The translations under genes were made by a program, and so were the position numbers. This document shows positions 26,000-36,704 of a stretch of DNA of 64,000 nucleotides, in pieces. Position 1 is the first letter of the stretch. Each line of letters begins with the position of its first letter. The DNA comes from Piper betle (Eukaryota; Streptophyta; Magnoliopsida; Piperales; Piperaceae), in the NCBI GenBank assembly GCA_033002965.1, contig JAURVB010010372.1:1-64000 (forward strand), read 5' to 3'. The notes beneath the pieces are model-generated. The model was given only the letters and a program-made list of their open reading frames with translations, was not told where the DNA came from and searched no databases.

Positions 26000-26685
26000 A
26001 CTTCATTTTATAAGATGACAACAAGATGCACCATTTGACCATATGCTTATGTAACTATTATATAACTTATGAGATATGATTAGAGTATTTCTTGCTATCC
26101 ATGATTTTATTTCCACGGGGCAGACTCAATGAGATTTGTTGTAGACTTATTAGGGTGTTGCATCTCTAGACTTATTAGGGTGTTTGCATGCTTCTTGCCT
26201 ACTCATGCATTTAGAAATTCATTAGACTAATCTTTTTTTTGTGATGACAAGAGTGGTTAGATCAATCTATTTCCTTTCATGATGACCAATTAAGTACGTA
26301 ACTTGGCATGACTGTACCATCATCAGTCCAGTTCCTAGGCGAGTTGAACCTCTAGTGTTATATTGTAAGCTAGGATGTGCAGTCTAACACACCAGGCCTC
26401 ACATTGCAAAAGATGTAATTTAATATTTTTTTAAATGCTCAAACCAAGCCTTGTCTCGGCTCATGTCAAGTTGAGGAGGCCTAGTGCCTAACCTGCCAAG
26501 TTGAAAGCTCGACTGAGACAATCGAGCATGAACAACTTGAATGGTTATTCATGTCTGATGGTTCTAATATGATTCTCGATCTGGTGCTTATAACTCTCAC
26601 AATATATTTGATAAAGTTAATTTTCCATGTCATAGGCGGCAATGATCACCTGAGTGATGTAGCTAAAGTCTCAACGCCACTAACT
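26000..26685. other. Non-coding stretch, nothing recognised
   Basis: AT-rich sequence with a partial local repeat of CTAGACTTATTAGGGTGTT at about 26140-26185. I see no gene, LTR terminus or match elsewhere in the window. Confidence 0.3.
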
Positions 26686-27012
26686 AAATCCTACTAAAAC
26701 TCTCTAATGATTTGGAGGTTGCTCCTTTGTGAACCCTTAAGGAATCCTCAATTATTCACATTGTGTATCCTAAGCTCTCGTATGTTAGGGCCCACTGCCA
26801 ATCCATTTGGGAAAGCTCTTTGAATTAATAATAGCGAAGGAACCATCTAAATCCCATTAAAACCCTCTAATGATTTGGAAGTTGCTCCTTTGTGAACTCT
26901 TAAGGAATCCACAATTATTCACATTGTGTATCCTAAGCTCTCGTATGTTAGGGCCCACTACCAATCTATTTGGGAAAGATCTTTGAAGTAGTAATAGCAA
27001 AGGAACCATCTA
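26686..27012 (+). repeat. 163-bp tandem duplication
   Basis: Two head-to-tail copies, about 26686-26848 and 26849-27012. Both contain CTCTAATGATTTGGA, GTTGCTCCTTTGTGAAC, CATTGTGTATCCTAAGCTC and GGGAAAG. The copies differ at scattered positions, so the duplication is not very recent. No protein reading survives both copies. Confidence 0.9.
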
Positions 27013-27308
27013 AGAAGGTAGATCCCTTTTATTACAACCCCACATCCTATGAACTAATCTCGATTCCCTAATCAAGCTAAACTCCTTAATGCATGCTAGA
27101 ATGTCTCCCGTAGATTCATTTATCTATTTCTCATGTCCATCCAAGTCCACTCATTCTGAACTCTCAAAACTTGCCCTTTTCTACAAAATTTGGTGATTGA
27201 CCCTCATAACAATAACTCTATGGGCATATCAAAATCCACCTACCTCAAACGACACTATGTCCACCACGCAAACTATACACCTCATCTTATATAACATTAT
27301 CAAATAAT

Positions 27309-27635
27309 TTGAAAGACAAAAATATGAGAAAAATGAACCTACCAACATGGGACAACTTTTCATTTGACTTGGACAAAATAATTTTATATCTTTTCGAACA
27401 ATACATAGTTCTCATACCAAATTGTTCTACCCTAAATCTGGTTCCCGAAGAACCACACTCAAATTGCTATGTTGATTACAATTACATATTTAGTCGATTA
27501 AAGGGAAGGAACCCAAACTACATAGTGAAAGATCAAACCCTCTTGGTACCTCAAATAGAAAAACTACCACTAATGTGCATGCAAACATATGACAAATGCA
27601 CACCTACAGGCAAAGCTGAAACCAAAATAAAATGA
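27309..27635 (+). other. Unassigned open frame, 108 codons
   Basis: No family is recognised. The translation has no clear low-complexity bias, but nothing supports expression. It lies between a tandem duplication and retrotransposon sequence, so a decayed element is the likelier source. Confidence 0.12.
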
Positions 27636-27730
27636 AATAAAGCAATCACAAAACAACCAACATAGCCAAGCTCAAGTGGCGAAGCCTCAACATCCCTCCA
27701 TCGTTGCAAGCCTCTCTTAAGCTCGACAGC

Positions 27731-27778
27731 TATGTATGTGTATGTGTGTGTGTGTGTGTGTGTGTGCATGTGTGTGTG
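27731..27778. repeat. (TG)n microsatellite
   Basis: A mostly uninterrupted TG run with one GC and a few TA interruptions. Confidence 0.9.
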
Positions 27779-27789
27779 AACATATATAC

Positions 27790-28170
27790 ATTAGAAATCA
27801 AGGTTAATAGTCCACGAAAATAACTAATCAAACTAGCAAATAGCCAATGAATCATCCATCTCAACAAGACAAATAGCATACTCTACTAACAACCCTTGAG
27901 GATATTTACTCAGAGGCATCCATGCTCGAGATGGGCAATCATGACGCTAGTCATCAATTTGTATCCCTCTTGCTCGGGTCAAATCATACCTAAGCCCTCT
28001 CCACTTCCATGCCTACCAACCTCAGAACCCACAAGGCCAAATGCACACCTGTCGTAGCCGTCAATACCCTCTAATTGTTTCAATGTGAATATGCACTAAA
28101 ATTATAGTACCCTTCTGCCTCATAGCACTTTAATATGAGAATCTCAAGATATGCATGCAACACCCAAAAT
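27790..28170 (-). mobile_element. Family A LTR fragment, minus orientation
   Basis: Collinear with 6330-6720 in the A2 LTR: AAATAACTA, then TAAGCCCTCTCCA, an ACAAGGCCAAA/AAAGACCAAA block, and ATAGTACCC. Ends are not defined. Bases 28171-28372 show weak similarity to the miniature LTRs (ATCTTACCCC, TGTGGTGTCTCACA) but are not callable. Confidence 0.4.
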
Positions 28171-28372
28171 TGAAAATTTATAAGCACATCCTACTCATAT
28201 AATGAATCTTACCCCCCAATAGATATAGGATGGAGGACTAATTTGTGGTGTCTCACAACTCATGCTCTGCTGCTAATGCAAAATTATTAACAAATGTTAT
28301 CATTTATAGCAGATATACTCAGCTCCATAATTACATATATGGCAGACATATCCTCAAAACATATGCCTACAG

Positions 28373-29345
28373 TGTAACACATGAATTTGGCCCGAAGGGA
28401 TAGACCAAATCATGATATTATGATTTAATAGCTATTTCATACACACTTTATGAAATAATATCATGCTCTATTTTATTACCATTTAACTAGGGTTTTGGAT
28501 TTTACATTCGAGAACAGGGAACTAGGCTTTCACTCTACATTCCTGCACCTTCTAGAACATCAACTAATTTAACAACATTTTTATTTTCAGTTAAGCCCAA
28601 AACTTACACATTTTTAGTAGACAATTATAAATTCCTAATGCAATTTTTACAAATTTTATTAATGACTTTTATGTAGCTCACTACGGAGCACAATCTCAGA
28701 GCATGACAAGACAGGCATACATCATGGCAAGCATATCATGCCATTAGGGGTTTTGCTCCTACTCTTTAAGTGGTTAGTTTAGTGTGATGGTTTTTAGGAA
28801 CAAGGCAGCACAGATACCTATCACCATGAATAGGATTGGCATCAAAAGATAACTACATCATGGCTTAAAAGTTCTAGAAAAAGAGGCGGCCAGGTCACAA
28901 AAACTATAAAAGTTGGCATATTTCACCAAGTTTGGCAACACTTATATGCATATAGAAATCATAACAGACAAAGTTCTCAAAATGAAAAGTGTAAGATCTA
29001 ATAGTTTTTGAGTGGAACAAAGCAAGAATCCTGGGAAAAAAGTATCTACAAAATAAGATATGATTTTTATGGTAAAAAAATGCACATATATGACTTCAGT
29101 ACACTAGAAAAATACATATCAAGTTTCATACATAAGAAAATAAGATGATTCCAAGTCCTATACACTCCTAACAAATAGATCTACATGGAAAAAAATGACA
29201 AATAAATATAAAAAAGCACAAAAGCATGCATCAGCACCAAACAAACACATAGAGATGCCAAAGGAGAGAGCGTTTACCACAATGGAGACCAAGGGGAAGT
29301 CTCTTACGGTCCCTACGGAGAAGTCTTCACAAATCCATCAAGAAT
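28373..29345 (-). repeat. A3 3' LTR (internally deleted)
   Basis: Begins on + with TGTAACACATG, parallel to TGTAACACTC at 54743. After about 120 bp it jumps to sequence matching 57020-57900, so roughly 2 kb present in the 5' LTR is absent. Shared words include CATTCCTGCACCTTC, TAGCTCACTACGGAG, AAGCATATCATGCCATT and ACCATGAATAGGAT. Confidence 0.7.
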
Positions 29346-30325
29346 CCATGTAACCTCTTCCTCCTAGGATAAGGTCGGGTTGGATGTCAAAAACCTCATG
29401 TTGTACAACCCCGTGACTCAGAGTCAAAGTTTTACATTAGTGAGCCACAGTCGATTCAAATCGTCGGTTCAAGTCGGAGTTAGTTTCGTGACCCGCGTGT
29501 TGAACCCAAGGCCAGCTGTGTGTTATGAGTAATGATGGTCAAGTGTACCCGAGTAATGCTAGCGATAACATCAGAAAGATGGTGAGAAATGAGTTATCAG
29601 AGTATTTTTAAGCCGATTAATGCATTAGGACATCTTATATAGTAGTTTGGGTGAGTTATTAGTTATAGAACAAGTCATTTTGATGTTTGGTTGTGTATTC
29701 TATATTTTATGGGATTTTTCATACTTTTGTAGATTTTTTTTAGAATTTATTACAAGTTAGTTATTATTTTTGACTCCCCCTAACCTCCGATGCTGCCCTC
29801 GTGCTCACTGTCGACATCGACTCTGGCCGCCGCACCATTGCCAATCGACGACCGCCCGATCCTCCGCTAAGACTTTGCCACGCCATCCACGAGCCTTCTT
29901 GGCCATCGTCCAGCCTCCACGAAGCCTCAACGCCGTGCCCTAGCTCTGCACATCCCGGTGCCAATATCCCTCTGTCTATGCTACTCTGTTACCGTAATGG
30001 CAGCTGACGCCCTCCCCCTTCAACCCAAATGAGCTTGTCCACAACAGAGTGCTGCTGATGAACCTGGCTAAGGGCCAATTGGACAAGCCGACAAAACACT
30101 GCCGGCTTGCCACCAGTGTCGGCAATCATCGCCGCCGCTGCCGCCCGCACCACCACCACAATCAGGTCAGAGTTACAGCCAAGCCAATGCTAACCCTTAT
30201 CCCCGGTTGCTACATCAGAAAACAGCTTGAAAACAGCCAAAACCCGCAGGAAAATCGGATTCTTTGAAACTCGCCAGATTTTTCCTAGTTCGTCCTGCCG
30301 TGATTGAACTTTGGACATTGCCGGG

Positions 30326-31314
30326 TGTAAAACCCTAAAAATAATTAGGTTGCTTTATTTAGGGGTTTGTAAATCTTAGAACGAACCATAAATAATATTT
30401 AATTAAATTAATTCTTAAGAATCAATATCATAAATTATCAATTATAACCTTTAGAGTATCGGTACAATGGTATTTATGGATAATTTTAAATAAGTTTTAT
30501 TTATTAAATTTTTGGGATTGGGAATCGTGAGTGCAATTTGACACTCATTCGCTTTAACTCAATAGTTAGCTTTTTTGACTTTTCATTATCACACAAATAG
30601 TTGGTGTTTAATATATTTATGTGTGATTACGTTTTTTCTATAAAATTTAATGTAATGACTTCTTTGAATTCCACACATATTCTTTCTATATAAAGGAGAA
30701 TTTTATTGATGTTAAATAAAACATCATCTTGGTAGTTTGTTAGCACATTTGGCTCATAAAAGGAAGGCTTTAAGAAATTTCAATCATACTAGGATCGTGT
30801 ATCATAGTTTCAAGTGTCTAATAAAAATTCTTGGTTTGTATAATTACTAAAATGTTATATATTCCTATTTAGGAGCCTATGTCAGTCTGAGCCCACATTC
30901 GACCACCATGCGCCAAGTGCAACTAAGGTTAAAGAATTGACTCAGTCCAACACAGGGCAGAACCCTGATTAAATAACGGCCCCCATGTCGAAAAGGGTGA
31001 CAGGGCGCAATGGCGCAAGACGACTCATTTTGCACTTATGATACCAAAAGGGTGAGTCAATGGCAAATATCGGTAACTACAGGCTGTTAGACATTTGATT
31101 TTTCTTATTTGTTATTATACTTCTACATTGTTGGCATGGCAATGGGATTTTGGTTCGGTTCATAGGGCCTAGATTATTCCGAGCATTTGTTATATTAAAT
31201 TTTATGTCATAGGTTTATTTAAAATCTTGAAAATTAATAGAAAATTAATTTATGAGACACTTAGTTTAATATAGTAATACTTGGCTCGTGGCTCAGAATG
31301 GGCGGATCATTACA
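30326..31314 (+). repeat. B1 5' LTR
   Basis: 989 bp from TGTAAAACCC to GATCATTACA. It aligns with the 3' LTR but lacks about 235 bp, including the hairpin and the GCCTCCACAGGTGTGAG segment. The breakpoint is near 31085, where AACTACAGGCTGT jumps to TAGACATTTG. Confidence 0.85.
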
Positions 31315-31316
31315 AG

Positions 31317-31328
31317 TGGTATCAGAGC
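31317..31328 (+). promoter_or_regulatory. B1 primer binding site (tRNA-iMet type)
   Basis: TGGTATCAGAGC lies two bases after the 5' LTR end. This is the common plant LTR-retrotransposon primer site, complementary to the 3' end of initiator tRNA-Met. Confidence 0.9.
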
Positions 31329-31853
31329 GGTGTTTCCCACAGAACCATGCAAATCAATCCTTACCTTGTTGAAAGTCTAAGAGTCCACTATCCAAAGGGT
31401 AAAATTTCTTTTATATAAACATTGATCATTCTTGTATAGAATTAATTTTCATTGTTTTAGATTGTAAGTAATCATGGGTGTGTCGCTAATGTGTCAGGCT
31501 AGGTGTACGTGAAACTTAACCAATGAGCGTATATGGGATGCCTTTACAATCGAAGGTGTTATCTAGGTAGTATGGGTTGTATGGGACACTTGTGTGATCT
31601 AGATAATAGTGTCTTGGGACAGTGCACCTTACTTTAGTTATGCATATGATTGGCATTACTTAAATCAAAAAAAATTGTAAATCGTAATTTTTTTAATAAA
31701 ATGTGAAGATATTTAAAGTAATTTTTATAGAGCTAGATACAAGTATACCAACGCATAAAGGAAGAAATGCCTAAGATAAGATAATAAAGAATTTAGATAA
31801 TTGATTAATTTTCTCTCATAACCCTATTATATTTTTTAGGACAAAAATTCCAA

Positions 31854-31937
31854 AGCTGGGGAGATTGTAAAACTTTGATTTTTCTCCTAATGACCTTATT
31901 ATATTTTCAAGGACGAAAATTTTCAAGCTGGGGAGAT
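31854..31937 (+). promoter_or_regulatory. B1 duplicated polypurine tract
   Basis: AGCTGGGGAGA occurs at about 31854-31864 and again at about 31925-31936. Each copy is followed by TTGTAAAAC, that is, a potential plus-strand primer plus LTR start. The unit is 72 bp long. The second copy abuts the actual 3' LTR at 31938. Confidence 0.85.
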
Positions 31938-33172
31938 TGTAAAACCTTGAAAATAATTAGGTTATTTCATTTAGGGTTTTGTAAAGTTTAAAACGAACCA
32001 TAAATAATATTTAATTAAATTAATTCTTGAGAATCAATATCATAAATTTTTAATTATAACCATTAGAATACCGATACAATGGTATTTATGGATGATTTTA
32101 AATAGGTTTTATTTATTAAAATTTTGGTATTGGGAGTCGTGAGTGTAATTTGACACTCATTCACTTTAAATTTTTTTATTTTTCATTATCGCACAAATGG
32201 TTGGTGTTTAATATATTTATATGTGATTACATTTTTTTCTATAAAATTTAATGCAGTGACTTCTTGAATTCCAGACATACTCTTCTATATAAAGGAGAAT
32301 TTTGTTAATGTTAAATAAAACATCATCTTGATAGTTTGTGAGCACATTTCGATCATAAAAGAACGGCTTTAAGAAGTTTCATTCATACTAGGATTGTGTG
32401 TCATAGCTACGAATGTCTCAACAAAATTCCAGGTTTGTATAATTAGTCAAAATGTTATATATTCTTATTTAGGAGCCTTGGTCGACCTGAGCCCACATTC
32501 GACCACCATACGCCGAGCACAACTGGGGTCAAAGAATTGACTCAGTCCAACACGGGGCAGCACCCGTAAAATTCTTGAGAGATTAAATATCTACCCCTAT
32601 GCCGAAAAGGGTGGCAGGGTGCAGTGGCACAAGACGACTCATTATGCAGTTGTGATACCGAGAGGATAAGTCAATGGCAAATATCAGTAACTATAGGTCG
32701 TGGGTCACGTAGCGTGTGTGTGCATACATGGGATTGTAGCTGGATGGGCGGCCACCCTCCCGGCATAATAATAGCTCAGCATAGGCCCATAATCACTAAA
32801 AGACTTAAATTTAGATATTGTGGAATATATTAACTGTTTCTTGTAATTATATGACTTAGTACTTTTATCACTAACGTGGAATTGCCTCCACAGGTGTGAG
32901 CATGGAAGGATGGGAAGAGTTGGGACAGCTGGAGGACTCTCTTATTGGACTTTTGATTTTTCTTATTTGTTATTATAATTCTAGATTGTTTGTATGGTAG
33001 TGGGATTTTGGTTCGGTTCATGGGGCTTAGATTATTCTGAGCATTTGTTATATTAAATTTTATGTCATGGGTTTATTTAAAATCTTGAAAATTAATAGAA
33101 AATTAATTTATGAGACACTTAGTTTCATATAGTAACACTTGGCTTATGGCTCGGAACGGGCGGGTTGTTACA
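31938..33172 (+). repeat. B1 3' LTR
   Basis: 1235 bp from TGTAAAACC to GGTTGTTACA. It retains the hairpin TTAGTAC-TTTTAT-CACTAA (32856-32874) and the following TTGCCTCCACAGGTGTGAG (32882-32900). Confidence 0.85.
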
Positions 33173-34598
33173 CTGGGTGCTAGATTTGATTTTCAAACCA
33201 CACGACAAACTCTAGGACTTGAGTGATTTATGTGATAAATATTTTTATTTTAAACAAAAATGAATTGTGTGATTTCATTGTATTAAAATAAATGCTAAGG
33301 AACTAATTAAGTAAATTAAGCATGTATTGTTAATTAAATGCAACATAGCCTAGAAAATTGGAAATGGATTGATGTGTGTGACTTGATGGGATGAGTGCTT
33401 TGATGTATGTGATATAGGATGTGTGAATGCATCATAGCAAGTGTTAGCTTTTAGTTTTGATGTGTAGGAGTAGGAGCTCTCTAGCTAGGCGCGTGGATAC
33501 GATTGGAGCTTCTATCAGGTTTGTCTAGGACTTGCCTCTAGTTTGATTCCTTTACTCTGTAGTGACTTGTTTTAATAGGTAAGCAGACATGTCAAGTGGT
33601 CGATTTATTGTATCCCACTTCACGCGAGCCATTATCTCGTACGAATTTTTGGATTAATAACCCTCGAGGATGAGATTCCTCGACTTTGTTCTCGAAAACT
33701 CAGATTCAGATCACGATGCCTACGGGCCTATTATATTATAATCCCTACCCATGCCTATGTACATATAGTTTTCCTTGAGTTTTCAACAATATGTGAGACA
33801 AGGGGAAACCAACAACTGTGCTATGTGAGCAAGCACGTGTTAGTCAAAGCAGGCTCTAGATTGGTGAGCCGGCCGTTCCATTCCCGAGGGATCCTAATAA
33901 CTCCACCTTTGAGTTCTACAAACCTGAAGAATTGTGGAGGTTTATGGGTACTGCAATACTACGCATGTCTAGACTTGTGGTTTCAAAGGGTACTAAAGGC
34001 ACATGCATGAGAGTACTCGGTCTTTGTGCTTAGGGCCAAGAGTGATACAGAGGATGTAGAGGGCTGAAAGAATAGAAATTAATTTTTCCTGCGCAAGGGA
34101 TTGTTTTCAAGTTGCCAAAGAATGAGATGAGATAGAATGGTATCCTGTCGAGCCGAGGCCGACGGCGCCCCGTATGAGAGATTCTATGAGGAAGTATAAG
34201 AATGTTTTCATTTAACAAAAGAGTCAACTCTTGTGTGCCAATTTTAATTAGTTATTTTTGGACCAGTAACATTCATCACTGCATTTTTCTATTATCTATG
34301 TAGGTGAGAATCTAAAGGATTGAACATTATCGAGACTGTGGAGGAGCAGCAATACAACTTGCACACATATACCTGCTGACGCAAAATGAAAACATGAAAT
34401 GATGAATTTTGAGAATGATGGTAGATGTATGTTTTAAATGTTTAATTACATGAAATGTTGTGTGTGTGGCAATATTATAATTAGAATTGAACAGGAAAAA
34501 CTAATGGGGTTGAGACCCAATTTTGGATGATGAAAAATGTTGATGATGGAAAAGTTGTGAGAAAATGTCATGCCTTTGCTACATTTTTGTTTTTATTG

Positions 34599-34599
<1 letters not shown>

Positions 34600-34634
<35 letters not shown>
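34600..34634. repeat. (AT)n microsatellite
   Basis: About 17 AT units within solo LTR A4. Confidence 0.9.
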
Positions 34635-34638
<4 letters not shown>

Positions 34639-34922
34639 TGTTATTGATAGAGTGATCAGTGTTGTTTTAAAAATCCATATTTTTGGAACTTTTAACGTGT
34701 TTGCCTTGTATGAATGTGATTGCATATCATAGCATCCATTTAGAACAATGTTAGAACCTAAGCAACACATCCATGCATTGTATGCTTGCATCACAATCTT
34801 GAGACGTAGAGGTCAGATCCCAGTCTACTTAACCGAATAAAGTAGATTAGCGAATGGTTTGGTCGTCTGTAGTATTTCTGGTTTGGTTTGCAAGTGATCC
34901 GAAAATGGGTTATTACACATGT

Positions 34923-35127
34923 TGTTGTCTGTGACATCCATCCAACACATACTTCATCAGCATGGAGACATGGAATACCGGATGTACGGCTGACATGCTG
35001 GGTGGAAGTGCTAGCTCATAAGCTATCTCACCAACTCGTCTAAGCACCTTGAACGGGCCAATATATCATGGACTCAGGGTTAGTGAAACTTTCATGAAGA
35101 CGTGGTTCTCAGGGGCAAACTTGACAT
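34923..35127 (-). pseudogene. A3 pol C-terminal fragment
   Basis: The minus strand reads YIGPFKVLRRVGEIAYELAL, then a segment ending VFHVSMLMKYV. This is the conserved tail after integrase in Gypsy chromoviruses (YIGPF...AYxLALP...VFHVSMLxxYV). The upstream NHVFMKVS corresponds to the GDHVFLKVSP motif. One in-frame stop interrupts it. The sense 5' side continues at 39796 and the 3' side at 29396 across insertions. No chromodomain is visible after it. Confidence 0.8.
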
Positions 35128-36699
35128 TGTAACACCCCAAGTCCAGTTTACACTCGAAACTGAACTGGAATGTTACTAGCCCTAGTTAGGTTGGCTAACC
35201 CCAACCCAACTCCCACGGATCTACTCTTGATGTGTCAAGATGGAAGATGTCTATCGCTATGCATAGATGGATGCACAAAAAATAAACCTAACATGCTACT
35301 ACATGAATGTCATGTCAAAATATTTAATTGATCATATCAAAACATTCTCAACATTTGGGTCTTGAGCCACTTATTCATTCTTTTCACATTTCACTTTTAT
35401 CATTAGACTAGCATGCTAATATATATTTCAAATCATAATATCACTATCCATTTCTACTTACCACAATCTTCATCATAAGTATTTTCAATGTTCATAATTA
35501 CATAACAACATAATTAAAACAGTCAAAACAAATATCTGATCGACGCATGTGCATGTGTGCAAGAGACATCACTACTTCTCTATCCAGACAGGCTCATCTT
35601 ACCCATGATCATCACCTACATATATTATAAAAACACATCAGTAACAAGTGTTACTAGTCAAAAAATATAACTAATATCAAACTAGCTATGAGAAAAAACT
35701 CTCATATGAAAGAAAACATCATGAAATCTCTGAAGAGCATCTACTAATCTAAAATCATCTTTAAGTGAACTGATTTGCTGCTGCTGATGCCTCTCTCGGC
35801 ATTTTCTCATTTCACTTTCTAGTCCCTTGGGACTAATGTCATATCCTAAGCCCTTTTTCTTACATCCATACCCACTCACGTAGCATGGTTGTTGGTATTT
35901 CCGGCTTACGACTGGCACATACCACTTGCATAGCATGGTCGTTGGAGGCTTCAGCTAGCACATGTCGCTAGTATAATATGGTTGCTAGTATTCCCAGCTT
36001 ACGACTTGCACTTGCTACTTGCGTAACATGGTTGTCGGCAGCTTCGACTGGCACATGCCACTTGCGTAGCATAGTTGTCAGTGGCTTCGACTCGCACATG
36101 CTCGCTTGCGTAGTACAGTTCTTGCACAACATGAAAACTACTATATATAGGTCTTGGTAGGGATTTATAAACTAGGCCCGAAGGCAACTTGTGGTGGATC
36201 TTGTTTACGAAAACATACTTGAGGGTTCTCATCCTCGATGGTTATTAATCTAGAAAACTATTCAACTAAATGACTCGAGCTAAGTGGGATCCGATAAAAT
36301 ACCACTAAACTCATCCTATAGTTGGCAAAAATTAAATCACGATAGAATAGAACAATAAATCATAGGCGAGTCCTAAACGGACCTAGTAGAAGCTCCGAGT
36401 GTACCTTAGCGCCTAAACAGTGAGCTCCTACTTGGTACCTAATCGTCAGGCGTGCGATGACGGCAACAAGGTTGTGGCTGGCTTGAATGAGGATCATGGC
36501 GGAAAAGAAAAGGAAGAAAAAGAAGAAGAAAGTTGGCTGAGAATGATGGTGGTGGCTGAATGATGAAAATGTCAGAAGTGTAGAATATATAGATGTCAAG
36601 GGGAAGAAAATGAATGGTCGTGGAGAAAATGAATGGTTGTCTCATAGTTAAAACTTAACTCAACTAAAAATAATGGTCAAACTAACCGATTCAGATTAT
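35128..36699 (-). mobile_element. Family A LTR, minus orientation, truncated (inside A3 pol)
   Basis: Begins TGTAACACCCC at 35128, directly inside A3 pol. It matches A2 around 6290-7140 (the AACAAGTG hairpin, the AAGCCCTTTTT region, GGCCCGAAGGCAACTTG, GTCCTAAACGGACC). It contains a perfect hairpin AGTAAC-AAGT-GTTACT at 35640-35655. The solo LTR A5 inserted at 36704/39791, and only a few bases of this LTR can lie beyond it, so the sense start is truncated. No target duplication is recognisable. Confidence 0.65.
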
Positions 36700-36704
36700 A
36701 AAAC

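Larger units (their letters stand above)
30326..33172 (+). mobile_element. Family B non-autonomous LTR element (B1), complete
   Basis: TGTAAAACC...CATTACA LTRs flank an internal region of only about 620 bp with a primer site and polypurine tract but no gag or pol. The flanking 5-mers CCGGG (30321-30325) and CTGGG (33173-33177) agree at four of five bases, consistent with an aged target duplication. The size class sits between TRIM and LARD elements. The primer site and the LTR 3' end resemble those of the Tekay element at 44399, which makes trans-mobilisation by a Tekay-like element plausible but unproven. Confidence 0.85.
29402..34917 (+). mobile_element. Solo LTR of a family A relative (A4), split by B1
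   Basis: Begins TGTACAACCCC and ends GGGTTATTACA. It is flanked by a perfect 5-bp duplication CATGT (29397-29401 and 34918-34922). The flanks are the two halves of the A3 pol 3' region. Removing B1 (30326-33172 plus its duplication) leaves an LTR of about 2.7 kb. It carries a GC-rich block (29780-30180) and the hairpin region (34264-34281), as in other family A LTRs. No internal region or partner LTR is present. Confidence 0.85.

Noticed and set aside
27731..27778. His/Thr repeat peptide on the minus strand
   Set aside because: It is simply the translation of the TG microsatellite.
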